Origin: Uloborus plumipes
Lineage: Eukaryota; Arthropoda; Arachnida; Araneae; Uloboridae
NCBI GenBank assembly: GCA_038373865.1
Contig: JAXGGA010004750.1
Location: 1-64,000, forward strand
Direction: 5' to 3'
Length of the DNA: 64,000 nucleotides
The notes beneath the pieces were generated by a model. The model ran no database searches. It had not been told where the DNA came from and saw only the letters and a program-made list of their open reading frames with translations. A program made the position numbers and the translations under genes. Shown piece by piece: positions 43,401-54,509 of the stretch (position 1 is the stretch's first letter; each line of letters opens with the position of its first letter).

Positions 43401-46400
43401 AAAAACTACTGCATGAAATCGAACAAAAATTTTTGCACATATGTACCACCATGTGAACTGGTGCACCTGACTTTGTTTAGCGAATTCCTCCAAGGGGGGT
43501 GGAGCAATCGCACGTGTTCTGCGCGGGAGTGAGTGCTATATCTCAGGAAGTGAACGGCGGAATCAAACGAAAATTGGTCCATAGGTAGACCCTACTGAGT
43601 ACAGGTGCTGATTCAATTTGTTTGTCAATATCTCCAAGGGGGGTGGAGCAATCGCACGTGTTCTGCGCGGGGGTGATTGCTATATCTCAGGAAGTAACCG
43701 GCGGAATCAAACGAAAATTGGTCCATAGGTAGACCCTACTGAGTACAGGTGCTGATTCAATTTGTTTGTCAATATCTCCAAGGGGGGTGGAGCAATCAAA
43801 AGTGCTTATTTTGTCATTGCACCTACTGTATCTCGGGAAATATTGCTGCGATTTGAATGAAATTTGGAATAACACTAACTCAATATGGAAGCAAGCATCG
43901 ATTAAATTTTGTCGCCAATTTCCTCAGGGGGAGGATGGGGTGATCTTTGCGCTTAGTCAACAATGCGAAAAATTAATTCATTAAAAAATCGCTTTCACGA
44001 TATTTAATTATCAAAACAGCTGAAAACTTTCAATGATTTGAAATTTTTAACTGTTGCCAATTTCTTTTTACTAACAAATAAAATGTTTGCAATTTATCTA
44101 AACAAGGCTTTTGCAATGATTTCCAATTTCGCTCGTTGATTCTGAATTTGCAGGGTTATTACGATAATTGGGAAATTGTAACTGTCTCCAATTACTCGGG
44201 CGAGTACGCATTTTATTTTGTAACCGGAATTCATAAGATAGATATAGAAGAAAGTTTCGTGACGGCCACGACAGCTAGTTTGAATTTAGAAGAGCGATTG
44301 ATGGTCTACCTTTTGGAATGTCTAGTGCATTTTTGCAACGTAATTGTAAATGTGTACATTTCTCTTTACTTTTGTTCACCGTGCTTTTTTTTTATAACTT
44401 TAAAGTAGCTATTTGTGGTCCAGTCACATTCTATTGTAAATATGTCAATTTCATTTTATTACTATTCACTGCTCTCTCTCTCCTTTTTAATTAATTTAAA
44501 AGAGCTATTCATGATCCAGTCACATTATACATTTTATGTGTCTCTACATTTTATTTTCAAAACGAAGATCTCTTTTCACGATTTTTGGAGAGCTTCTTCA
44601 TCTTGATTTGTAAATAAAATTCCTATCTAAAATCAAATTATGTGTAAAGTTTTTTATTGTTCAGTATTTTTTAATTTTTGTAAAAATAATTGGTGGCCTA
44701 TTTGTAGATTGTTCAATGCGTAATTTCAACTTTGCTTGATTTAGAATTTTTAAAATCTTTCATGCCTATTTTTAACAACGCTTTATAGATTTTTACATCC
44801 AAAACACCATGTGGAGACGAAATATACATCTAGGCAGAACAACGTCTGCCGGGTTCTGCTAGTTTTAATATAAAACAGATGAGACTTGGTATTAACTCTT
44901 TCGGAACTAGTTTAAAAGCTATGCTATTGCATGATTGAAACACATTGTCTTCGGTATACTACTAGCATATTCAGTCAAAAAAAAAAAAAAAAAAAAAAAA
45001 GTATAAACATTCGCAAGTTTTTTTCTAGACAAATTTAGTACAACACATATCATGGTTGGCAATTATTTTGTCCTAAATTGGATTTAAAGAAATTTTATTA
45101 ACTGCTGGATTTTTACACATTGCTGTTTTCACCCCTGCGAATGGGATATCAATGGCACAAGGAATTTTTTAAAAAAAGGACTGGATCTGTTATTCTACTG
45201 ACCCTTCATATTAAGCACAACCTTTTCAAAAACTTTGTAATGGTACAAGATTTAAATAATTAATTATTAAAACCTAAATTTCTACATATTATTGATGTGA
45301 AGATGAAGAAACGCATCTTTGGAGTTTTTCTAAATCTTTGGAGTTTTCTCGAACCATGATCCGACTGAACAAATGTTTGCTGATTAATGCTATAAGAGAA
45401 ATGTTTCTGGCATGCCACATACAGCAAAAAATGAGCAATAGCTAAGTTTGCGCTAGATTATTTTGGTGTTAACTATCTGTGTGAATATATACGCATTTCT
45501 TTTACACTGAAGTCGAATGTTACAAAAAATCTGAAAGTTAATGGAGAAAAACTGTTTGCCTATTTGAATTCAGCGCATCATTTTACATTAAGATAGCGTA
45601 TTTTTCTCCATTTAACAGAAAAAAGTTTTTTTTTGTTGACCAGTGTAACTATTGCTGATGACACTTGCCAAAAGTGATGATTTTGACGAATTAATTATGC
45701 AAGAAAATGTTTTAAAACAGAACATATAAAATTTTAATGGGATTTTCTGAGTTCAATAGTATTAAATGGACTATTTGATATTAGCTATCATTAAATACTT
45801 TGAAAATGAAACTTACCAGTTATTTTTTGTACAGTTTCTTCTGGAGAAGTTGAAGTAGGAGGACTATTTCTATTGAAAACACTAGATGCTTTAACTTCTG
45901 CAATGAACATTCATAAAAATTATTTAAAAAGTATTCTATTCGAAAGTTCCAAAAATTAAAATATGTAATAGTCCAGAGGTGTGGAACCTTTTAACCACTG
46001 GAGGCCGCATTAAAGGCCACTGGAGGCCCGAAGTCCGCGGACCACACTTTGGAAAACTCTGATATAGTATAACATGATTATCTGTTCAAAATCTTATTGT
46101 AATATAATTTCGCTAAGACTATGTGTACATAGAAAAAATTCACAGCTTATGAGCTTATAGGATTCTATGAGTCGACCAAGTTTGACTACCTGCTTCAGAC
46201 ACGATCTACCTCTTCAAAAGCTTGCACTTATATTTTAAGACTCTTCTCTGTTTTAAATTTGTGTAGAAATTAAAATAGAATTTTAATTAAAACAGATTTG
46301 TTCTATATGCTATAGAAATTAAGAACACAATTTAACCCATTAATGCCTAGCGTCCCTTTTTAGGGACGGTCCAAAAACGGGTCTGAATTTCCCAAAAATG

Positions 46401-48726
46401 AACATTTTAACCAAGTAATAGTGTTCAGTTAGTACCTTGGTATTGTTTCGATTCGTTATTAACAGATTGCAGCACATAACCATTGTAAAGTGTGTTTTGT
46501 AGCAGTTTTAATATGATCTTTATCAAAAATGTCATCGTTCACAATCTCAAGAAAAAAAGCTTAAGTTTTCAAAGTTATTCCCAGCTTCCCAGTTTATGTT
46601 AATTGCTGATTTTATTTCTTCTTATAAAATGTCTTTTTGAGTATTATATCGTAGGTAGAAAAAAATTTTAGTAAAAAAAGTATGTACCCTGTGGGGGTCT
46701 ATCGTAACTTTTAAGGGACGATTTTTCTTTCCTTAATAAAAAAAAATATTTTTTACATGATATTTTTTAAATTATTTTTTATGTCCATTAAACACTGTTT
46801 GTAACCAATATACAAAATTTCTTTGGAAAAAAAAGTCAGGCATTAATGGGTTAAAATGTAAAATTATTGCAACTTTATGGATAATAATACTCGGCCCCGC
46901 TTAATCGGGCAACAGATAAACGAATATCGCTTAAGCACTGTTCACATTACGACCGCTCCGGCCGGTCGAACCAAATTTTTCGCTACGAAGCTGGTTTTAG
47001 GAATCCGTTGCCATGACAGCACGCCGAATCATCGGCATCCGTCGCCGTTCTAGAACGCTTGATGTCGTTGGTTCTGATAGCCGTTCGATTTTTCGGCAGC
47101 GATCGCCGGTGCGCGCTCTTAATCCCTTGTGGGTGAATTTCGGACGGAGCTACTGCGAATGCTCGAAGGTTTTCTCCTCCGTTCGTCACGTCCAAAAAAC
47201 CACTTCGTTCGGACGGAACGGTCGTAATGTGAATAGCCCTTTATTCGAATAAAACATCCTCGAAGCGAATATTTGCTCATGCCATGGAAGCAACATTAAA
47301 AGTCCCCACTCAAACAAATCCTCCGCTCAATTGAATAACATTTCGGCTGACAGTAATTCTAATTTAATGTTGATAAAGGAATACATACTGTACAAATTTA
47401 CTGAACCTGCCGTTTCGCCCAAGGCGTTTTTAGAAACGCATTTGTAGATTCCGAAGTCGTCTTTGTCGAGGTTCTTCACCATCAGCTTCATGTGCACTTT
47501 GTACCCGTTCGCTGTCAAGTGCGTTTCATATTTCACGTCTGATGTCCCGACCACGTGATCGTTTCTCACCCAGAAATTCGTAGCTGCTGGATGTGCCTCG
47601 GTGTTGCATTCCAAGTCAACGTGTTGACCTTCTGCTGCTCCAACTAACTGATTTGGAATCCATATCATAGGAGGAACTAAGAAAAAATAAATAAAGTGGA
47701 GTTGAACAAAATTTCAACACAGTATATTAATATTGTAAAAAATCAGTTGAAAAGTTTGTACTGTGAAATCAGTAGTGAACACATTTAAAATGAGATAAAA
47801 ACTCAGCAAATAGCTGCCTTTTCTAGGCTATTAAATACAAGCCTCTTCATCAGTGCATAAAAATGAAGAATGGTAACATGTGAAACCAACGGTCAAGTGA
47901 ACGAGAAATCAGAGACGAGTTGAAGTTAACAAGACACACACATTGTGGACATGTGAACCATTCTTTGTTTTTACGCACTGGTGAAAGGACTTGTATTTAT
48001 AGCCTCCAAACAGCTGTTTGCTGAGTTTTAAACTCATTTTAAATGTTTATTTAAGAAGTATCAAACATGTGTCAATAATTTTAAATCATTTTATTTAATT
48101 TTTTGAACAAAATATAGGATGAGCGTATGTTATACTTACAAGTGATATCAATGTGCATTCTTCTGCTTATTGCGGGTGGGACACCATTTGAAGCTATACA
48201 TAAATAGGCTCCCATACTTTGACGAGAAACTTTGGATAAGTTCAACTCCTCTCCGTCAAATAGATCAACTGAAAGAAAGATTTTGGTTACATAAATAAAA
48301 GATGGTGAATTGTTGGTTGTCTACTCAGTTAAGTTCTGTTGCTATATTTTATAACTAGTAGCAGTACCAGTATCGTTGAAAAACGTTCAAGATATGCCGT
48401 TGAGAGCAAAAGTGAGGTAAGATATCAAAACATTTATGGCAGTTTTTTTCTAAAGAGCTTAAATTAGAAATTTCCACCCCTCCCCCCGATCCTTTGTACA
48501 CAAACAGTTTTTTTTTTAATTATCAGTTCAGCAGTGGTTTTTGAGGTTTTCTTGGCTTTATTTTCTTAAAAACTGCTTGAAAGTAATTGCAAAATCATAT
48601 ATGCGCGAAGTCTGTTCTCGGGCCAGATGTGGCCCGGAAGCCACTGTTTGTAGAATCCTGGCTTGAATAATGAGTGCAAAGTACTACTCTTACTGAAAAC
48701 AAAGACATTTTTCTCAAAACTAAATT

Positions 48727-48784
<58 letters not shown>

Positions 48785-51700
48785 AAAACAGCACTTTGGA
48801 CTTAAAAAATGAAAAGAGAAACTAACCCGTATTCACCATTTGCAAAAAAAAAAAAAAAAAAATATTTACTTGAATTCATTTACTTTTCCTTTATGGAGCG
48901 ATGCCAGTTAGTATCTTGATGTTTTACTTTTTGAAAATGAATTTTTGTGAAAGAGCAGTTCCACTCATGACTTGCAAAAGCATTGTATAATGCACACTTA
49001 AACCACGGAGATATGTCGAATGAACTAGAAGTGAAAACATACCGCTTCATTTTATAATAGGTAGGATCAGCGAGAACGCGTAAGCAGTTAATACTGCTCG
49101 TGCTTTCTTGCTGTTCCAGTCCACCTGCCATCTATGCGTGACACGAATATATTCCTCTTACCTTTTTGTTGGCCTACAATGATGGGCTGCCCATCTTCTC
49201 GCCTCCATTTAATCTTGGGTATGGGATTTCCTGTAGCTCTACATGACAGCGTGATGTTTGCGTTCTCCGCTACTGATATATTGCGGTTTACAACTTCATT
49301 CACAAATTCTGGAGGCACTGCAAAGATTTTGAGCAAAAATTTGTAATGGCTGCTGTGCAAGCAATTAAAGACATTAACATTAAAATGCAAACGTGCATCT
49401 CATGACCTGTCATCATCTTAAAAAGTGTAGCTTCAAATCAGGAACTTAGATTTCCTGACTGATTTCGAATAAAAAGTGCAGTGCACAGAAACCAAGTGCT
49501 CACCTACAGTTTCTAAGTATCCGACTTGGCTGATCATGGGCTGCGTGTTGATTTGGCACATGTAGTATCCGCTGTCTTCTGGCTGAACATTCTTCAGATG
49601 GAGCAACCAGATCCTAAAGTTGTGGTGCGACACCGAGACGCGCTTGTTCCGGGTGATCACGTGGGTGTGTATCGTCAGGAGTGTCTGCTTGTCCACGTGG
49701 ATCCAAGCTACCTACTGGACGAGATTTTATACTTAGAAGAATCTAGCTCAGAAGAAAAAAGTTTATGAGGAAATAGTGAAATAGGAAATGATCGTAATCA
49801 AACGCATAAAGCAAGAAAATTGCGGACACTTGTTCCGGGGTTTCATAACCCCTTCATCAATGTCTAAAATTGTGAGTAGTGAGATAAAAAATATCCAAGT
49901 AAAAACTTTTTATTCCAGCGATTCTCAGCCTAAAGCTCACATTTTCATACCACATCTCATAATTTCGTGCATTATTAAGGAGTTTATGCGTAGCCCCGAA
50001 ACATTGCAGTTGCAACGATTACTTGTGCTTTTCATTGCGTGGATTTTCTAATATATTGGAATCAAGATGCTTTATGGAAAAATGGCTGATTTCCACCCTT
50101 TGGTACTTAGTCACTTTTGTTTTCTCTGTTGTCAGATTCACACATTTTACAATAGTTGATGGCAGTATCAACTTTTTTTCTTTGCTCCTGCTATTTATTA
50201 CGAAACCATAGAATTACCACTTGCAGCTACATTGCAAGGGGGGAATGGTCACCACTCTCCACTTCCCACGTCCAAGCTGACTTACGATGATAATGGACCC
50301 CCCCCTCCCCATCGAAGCTGAGTATGAGCCTTAGCCTTTTGCAGATCTTGTACAGTCACCCGCTATGGAATCCCGTCCTTCATGTGCCACGATTAAGGCA
50401 CGGGCGTCAGTGGCACAGAGAATGTTGATGCTGAAATTATAACCAGATAGAGGTACCTAGGCTCTCACGATGCAAAATTCCACTAAGAGTTTCATTTTTC
50501 CGAGAGGATCTGATCTAAATAGGCATTCAAAGGGCCTTAAACATGCCTCATAATTATGCAACAATGGGCACTGACGAATGGAAATCCTATGATTCAACGC
50601 TTGGGTCGCGAGTAGAGAACTCAAGACGTAAAGACATACAAGGCTAACGCCTACCCATTAAGACACCCAGCTGACTTACAATGCCAAGCATACACAGTAA
50701 AATATCAATGTTTACATTTTATTTGAAAGGTACTAGGTGAATTTTTCGCTTTACACAGCAGAAGAGTATTATCGTTATGAATATTATACTGTTCTTTAAC
50801 AGCTGCCCAGAATCGACGACGGTAGTTCATCTAATATGTTTCTAGCTGACTTTTTGCTTCATTTGAATTAAGTTTCTTCAGAAGATGAAGGAAGGAAAAG
50901 TTTTGACATAGACATTGTTAAAACATTATTCAGGAATCCAAGTTTTTAAAATTATTCGAAGATCTTCTATTGTTGGAGATTTTATTTTTTGGAAACTTTT
51001 GATGCACATAAATATTTAAATAATGTTCCTAACGAGTCTTTTTTTTTTTTTTGTCACATGTCTTCCGGTTTTCGAATTTGCATGTTCCAGTATCACTATA
51101 TATATTCAAATGCTTAAACGTGACTGCCAGAGAATTGTATTTTCACTTAGTTGTGCAATATTTGCAAAATAATTAGATCATAATTAATTACGAAACTACC
51201 CATACATGTAGACACAAATCATGAACATAATAAATAATATGTTTCATAATTAAACTAATTAACATTAACAAAATCACTTCACACAGGATTGTTTTCGCAA
51301 TGACCAAGATGCATACTTTCATCACAAATGTAGCTCTGAAACTAAACAAAGAGGCGTTTCAACACCGTTCTCGGCAAATTCCGCAAATTCACACTGGTTA
51401 CATTAAACTTCATGCCAAAAAACATTTGTAAGAGTAGCAGATTTTTTCTATTGCAACTTTGAATTTTTGGTGGGGGGCTGTTTGAAAAAACTATAGACAG
51501 CACTTATATGACAATATTAAGTTTCAGAAATACGTAACTAGGCTTAATTTCACGAAAAAATATAAGTTACATTATTCTATCTTTTAGATTTTAACTGCCC
51601 TTATTATGTAGTGTCAATATTTTTTTTTTTGAAATATTACTTTTAAGTGTTAGACTATAGGATTGGGACAGCCAGGAGACTGTGTTTTTAGGACTTAGAT

Positions 51701-52066
51701 AATTGCTAGGGGAAAAAAAAAACTTGTTATCGCTCCAAATATAATTGGGCTGCAAAGTATTAATGCTTTATTTGAATTAAGAGAGCTAATTACTTTATTA
51801 CACTTTATTATTTTTAAAATAATCGGTCCGGACAGCCAATTACGAGTTTACAGAGAAACGTCCAATACATATTTTAGATCATCTTGTCATATAACAGAAA
51901 ACTATGATTTCAAACCTTTTACGAAATCTGTTTGAAGAAGAAATCTATATTACCCTGTAATCACCTAGATTGTCAACGACGCATTTCATGGTTGCATCCC
52001 TTCCTTTGGCCACTGTCAGACTGGTGATGGGGCTTGCGAACGTCGGCATGGATGGCTGCGCTTTCG
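40356..52066 (-). CDS. Lachesin/DIP-like immunoglobulin cell-adhesion protein, partial spliced gene
   Basis: Seven exons on the - strand join in phase: 52066-51954, 49711-49504, 49317-49162, 48268-48140, 47676-47389, 45897-45817 and 40457-40356, about 355 codons. They encode three Ig domains with canonical cysteine pairs: KCVV with EDSGYYMC (Ig1), LSCRA with GAYLC (Ig2), and LECNT with DDFGIYKC (Ig3). FPPMIWIPNQLVGA before Ig3 and VAWIHVDKQTLLTIHTHVIT in Ig1 are typical of lachesin and the Dpr-interacting proteins of arthropods, cell-surface molecules in the nervous system, commonly GPI-anchored. After Ig3 comes a Ser/Thr/Pro and acidic linker. The signal-peptide exon and the C-terminal exon were not found, so the gene is incomplete here. 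Lachesin, DIP and related IgLON-like proteins cannot be separated from this evidence. Confidence 0.92.
40765..41020. mobile_element. Palindromic miniature element with CACTG ends
   Basis: CACTGCTAAAACTACAGGTT at the left is matched inverted at the right (AACCTGTAGTCTTAACAGTG). Inverted similarity continues inwards (AAGGCACC/GGTGCCTT, GACACTTGACT/AGTCAAGTGTC), so nearly the whole 256 bp can fold back. The target duplication is unclear. Confidence 0.82.
41021..41838. other. Intronic stretch with no recognised feature
   Basis: No exon or element end was recognised in this part of the Ig-gene intron. Confidence 0.4.
42545..43190 (+). repeat. Tandem array inside the Helitron
   Basis: Five or more units of about 110-130 bp repeat the phrases TTGATCAGTGCATTTTTACA, ACGTAATTGTACATATGTAA, TTGTTCACCGTGC and GGAGCAATTGACGGTCTACT. 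The open frames across it are low-complexity, rich in Phe and Leu from poly-T, and are not genes. Confidence 0.82.
43195..44278 (+). mobile_element. Helentron-like (HINE-type) non-autonomous repeat, copy 3
   Basis: It is nearly identical to copy 2 at both ends, with the same start palindrome, (TG)n run (43322-43350), fewer tandem units and the same TCGTG-acggc-CACGA hairpin plus CTAG. The host array gives an empty-site comparison: the surrounding unit reads ...CTTTTT|TTGAATTT..., so insertion was between T residues, as expected for Helentrons. Confidence 0.7.
44863..45816. other. Intronic stretch with no recognised feature
   Basis: A poly-A run occurs at about 44978-45000. No exon or element was recognised. 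Confidence 0.4.
45817..45897 (-). CDS. Ig-domain gene, Ser/Thr/Pro linker exon
   Basis: The acceptor TTCATTGCAG precedes it and the donor GTAAGT follows ATAACTG on the - strand. Joined to the Ig3 exon it reads KVKASSVFNRNSPPTSTS then PEETVQKIT. A short Ser/Thr-rich stalk after the last Ig domain is usual for lachesin/DIP proteins. Phase 1 at both ends agrees with its neighbours. Confidence 0.82.
46336..46850. mobile_element. piggyBac-like miniature element, TTAA duplication
   Basis: CCCATTAATGCCT at the left and AGGCATTAATGGG at the right are inverted, each abutting TTAA (46332-46335 and 46851-46854). TTAA target and CCC ends fit piggyBac. The 515-bp element is non-coding. Confidence 0.85.
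46893..47275. repeat. Tigger-like remnant split by a GC-rich miniature element
   Basis: Outer sequence (CGGCCCCGCTTAATCGGG, CGAATATCGCTTAAG on the left; GCGAATATTTGC on the right) resembles the 31943-32116 element. The inner part is the inserted element at 46936-47245. Confidence 0.5.
46936..47245. mobile_element. GC-rich miniature inverted-repeat element
   Basis: CACTGTTCACATTACGACCG at the left is matched inverted by CGGTCGTAATGTGAATAGCC at the right. The interior is rich in CG (GCGATCGCCGGTGCGCGC), unlike its surroundings. Open frames in it on both strands reflect GC content only. Confidence 0.78.
47389..47676 (-). CDS. Ig-domain gene, third Ig domain exon
   Basis: Acceptor TTTCTTAG and donor GTATGT bound it on the - strand. 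The exon encodes the whole third Ig domain: PPMIWIPNQLVGAAEGQHVD, LECNTEAHPAATNFWVRN with the first cysteine and tryptophan, then LDKDDFGIYKCVSKNALGET with the second cysteine. One base from the previous exon completes an F, giving the FPPMIW motif. Confidence 0.93.
48140..48268 (-). CDS. Ig-domain gene, second half of Ig2
   Basis: Acceptor TTTCTTTCAG and donor GTAAGT bound it on the - strand. It encodes DLFDGEELNLSKVSRQSMGA then YLCIASNGVPPAISRRMHID, including the second Ig2 cysteine and the VPPA.SRR segment typical of this family. Confidence 0.93.
48729..48775. repeat. Homopolymer of 47 T
   Basis: An uninterrupted T run lies in the intron between the two Ig2 exons. Its exact length may be unreliable. 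Confidence 0.9.
49162..49317 (-). CDS. Ig-domain gene, first half of Ig2
   Basis: Acceptor ATCTTTGCAG and donor GTAAGA bound it on the - strand. It encodes PPEFVNEVVNRNISVAENAN, ITLSCRATGNPIPKIKWRRE and DGQPIIVGQQK, with the first Ig2 cysteine and the core tryptophan. Confidence 0.94.
49504..49711 (-). CDS. Ig-domain gene, second half of Ig1
   Basis: It encodes VAWIHVDKQTLLTIHTHVIT, RNKRVSVSHHNFRIWLLHLK and PEDSGYYMCQINTQPMISQV, holding the Ig1 tryptophan and second cysteine. The acceptor (CCAGTAG) has a weak pyrimidine tract, but phase 0 fits exactly with the upstream exon (NLGDYR|VAW). The donor is GTGAGC. Confidence 0.92.
49712..50230. other. Intronic stretch with no recognised exon
   Basis: Open frames here run out of the exon antisense or are AT-rich noise. 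TTCCGGGGTTTCATAACCCC near 49830 resembles an element end. Confidence 0.4.
50235..50690 (-). mobile_element. Probable tRNA-derived SINE
   Basis: Read on the - strand from 50690, CAGCTGGGTGTCTTAATGGG then TAGGCGTTAGCCTTGTATG has tRNA D-arm and anticodon-arm character. A weaker B-box-like GAGTTCTCTACTCGCGACC follows about 35 bases later. The rest is an unrelated body with TGCCACGATTAAGGCACG. No target duplication was verified. Confidence 0.4.
50691..51953. other. Intronic stretch with no recognised feature
   Basis: AT-rich intron of the Ig-domain gene between the two Ig1 exons. Confidence 0.4.
51954..52066 (-). CDS. Ig-domain gene, first half of Ig1
   Basis: Acceptor TTCTTCTTTTCAG and donor GTAATA bound it on the - strand. 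It encodes KAQPSMPTFASPITSLTVAK then GRDATMKCVVDNLGDYR, the start of Ig1 with its first cysteine. It enters in phase 1 from an upstream exon (signal peptide) that I could not find. Confidence 0.92.
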
Positions 52067-52436
52067 CTGAAAAGAAGAACAATACTGTCTGATTTTCTTA
52101 GGTAGAACCTTCTACTTATTTGCGCATGCGTCAGGTCTTCTCTGATCTTACCAAAATAGGGATGATAGGTAAGATAAGAGCAAGGGAAGAATGATAAGAA
52201 GCATTTTGAGCTGTATCAAAACAACGTAGAAAGATACCAATTTAGAACACATAGTTAAGTTGAATATGTCAAAAGGACAGCAAATGAAAGTTTGAAATTG
52301 AAAACTTCGGAAAGTTTCCACTCACAACCCATCACCCACGGACCGACAGTACCGTTTTCACGGACCAACAGTATGTGGATGGTCGGCGTTTTCAAAGAAA
52401 ATCAATGCTTTAAAAGGATCGTTAATGAAAGTTAAA

Positions 52437-53017
52437 AATTACCTCATTTCTGAAGTTCATTTACACTAAAAAGAATAAAATAAAAAAATTTTTGAAAAAA
52501 AAAAAAAAAAAAATGTACCGATTTTAGAACTTCAATCGGCAAGTGCTCTAAAAAGTAAAAACTAATTTTATTCTTTCAACATTATCGATATTACTTTTAA
52601 ACATAAGTTTTGAATTCGGCGCAAAAACACTAAATAGAATCATACGAAACTACAATTCAACTATAAATATAAATTTTAATGGATCCAGGTTCTTTTATCA
52701 CATTCGCATATATTACATTGAAAGCCACATATTTCTGAAATGGTACAAATATTCTGTTTTTTATTTTCTCTTGGGTTATTTATGGTTTCTCTAAAAAATG
52801 TTGGCAAAATATAGTTAAACGTCGTTTTACTCATCGTTTCTGCGCCGACTTCAAAACTTATGTTTAAAAGTAATATCGATCATGTTGAAAGAATAAAATG
52901 ATTTTTTACTTTTTAGAGCGATAGCCGGTTAAAATTCTGAAGTTGGTTCAATTTTTTTTTCCAAAATATATCTATTTTATTCTTTTTCGTGTAACTGTAT
53001 TTCAGAAATAAGGTGGC
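52437..53017. mobile_element. Long inverted-repeat element
   Basis: The left arm (CATTTCTGAAGTTCATTTAC through TAAGTTTTGAATTCGGCGCA) is repeated inverted at the right (TGCGCCGACTTCAAAACTTA through GTAACTGTATTTCAGAAAT), with arms of about 180 bp around a 215-bp centre. Sequence TTACTTTTAAACATAAGTTT is shared by both arms. Non-coding. Confidence 0.75.
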
Positions 53018-53084
53018 ATTTCCATTACGAAACTTCACCTAATTTTCTCAAGTAAATCCTAAATAAAATAAACTATGTAAAAAA

Positions 53085-53842
53085 ATCTGGTATGGGTCCC
53101 ACACTACTTCCTTTTACGTGTAAATTTCTTTGTAGATGCCTTAGTGTTAAAATATAGTGCTAGGAGTGAGCAAGATAGCAATTCGAACAGTTACACCCAT
53201 AGTTTGCCACGAAACAATGCAAAACAAATGTTTTACAATGATTCATTTTCTAAATATCGCCGATTTTAACATCACTCAGTGGATTTTTCGCAAAATATCG
53301 CCAATAGCGCCAAATTGAACCCAAATTCAAAAAATATTTTTTTCGCCAAATTTGTCGCCAACTTGGCGATATGTCTCCAAGTTGGCGTCAAACACTTGGC
53401 GACCAAAAGCTTGGCGATATATCGCCAAGTGGTCGTGCCAATTCATCTGCATTGAAATTAACAATGATTTCCCCTTGGGGGCATTCGAATGCAACCACAA
53501 GGGGAGGTGCACAGCTAGACCATCCTCAGAGCCTACATACCAAGCTAGAAGCTTCTACGGCATATAGTTTTTGAGTTATGCGACCCACATACATACATAC
53601 ATACATCCGCACATACGTATATACAGACGTCACGAGAAAACTCGTCGTAATTAACTCGGGGGTAGTTGAAAAGGATTTTTCGGCTGCTTATATGTTGGTA
53701 GGTACATATGCACGTGCTGACAGGTCGAAAAAACTACTGAACATTCATTCGGGGGTGAGCAAAATCAAAATTTAGACTCAAATTTGAGTGATTTTTTTTT
53801 CGCGATCACAATACTTCCTTTACTACGTAACAGGAAGTAAAA
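53085..53842 (-). mobile_element. Repeat with TTCCTTTTACGT ends and TTGGCGA palindromes, copy 2
   Basis: This is the inverted counterpart of 32501-33286. It keeps the end blocks (CACTACTTCCTTTTACGTGT left; TACTACGTAACAGGAAGTAA right), the CATACATACATACATCCGCA-type microsatellite and the palindrome cluster (53360-53430), where several TGTCGCC have become TATCGCC. Confidence 0.78.
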
Positions 53843-54509
53843 AGAAAGAAACTATCAAAGCGTCTAAAATTTTAAACAATTGACACAAGAAACTAATCTT
53901 TGTTATTTTCTGGTATTTATTTGTGTGCTAGATTAATCAAAGCCAATTAAATATTAACGGTTTTTCAACTAATTTCAAAGCAATACGAAACTCTAGCGAT
54001 AGAAATAATTGGCCCGTTATCTGTCATCAGTAGAGCCGTATATATAGGGGCCTTAGTTATCAGCATTACATGAATATAAAAAACACACAATAGAAATGAA
54101 TTTCATTATGTAATCCAGAGAAGCCTTCATTCAAAATTGTCCTTATAACGATTACTGTGATTATGATTTCAATTTCCCTCCATTTCTATAGGATCCCGTT
54201 ATCAAATCCGGACCGTGAGACCATGGAACCAACTGGAAGGTATACCCTTTCAAACAAAGAAATTTTTTTTGAAATCGGTCCAGCCATCTTCGAGTAATCT
54301 TACATAACATACATAAAAAAATAAATAAAAATATCTCCGATGAATAGTATAACCTCCTCCTTTCTTGAAGTCGGCAAATGAAACATAACCATCTATACTT
54401 TGAAGAAGGTTATGTTAAATTACCGTTAGATAATGGACACATATTTACAGTAAGATTTTTCACATTATAATCACAATTTTCAAATTATTTTGACGAAAGG
54501 GAGTATTTA
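53843..54509. other. Stretch without a gene
   Basis: AGAGCCGTATATATAGGGGC at 54032-54051 looks like the two ends of the 57612-57890 element joined. Otherwise nothing was recognised. Confidence 0.4.

Larger units (their letters stand above)
41840..44862 (+). mobile_element. Helitron containing a tandem array and a nested Helentron-like insert
   Basis: It starts TCTATATATATATAAATGAA, preceded by A. It ends with GGCAGA-acaacg-TCTGCC hairpin sequence, GGGTTCTG and CTAG, followed by T. About 42545-43190 and 44284-44530 are units of one tandem array, split by the insert at 43195-44278. It lies in an intron of the Ig-domain gene. No helicase frame is present. Confidence 0.8.

Noticed and set aside
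47013..47252. Open frames on both strands at 47.0-47.25 kb
   Set aside because: They fall inside a GC-rich inverted-repeat element and reflect its lack of stop codons.
49526..49768. 80-codon + strand frame
   Set aside because: It is the antisense shadow of the Ig1 exon on the - strand.
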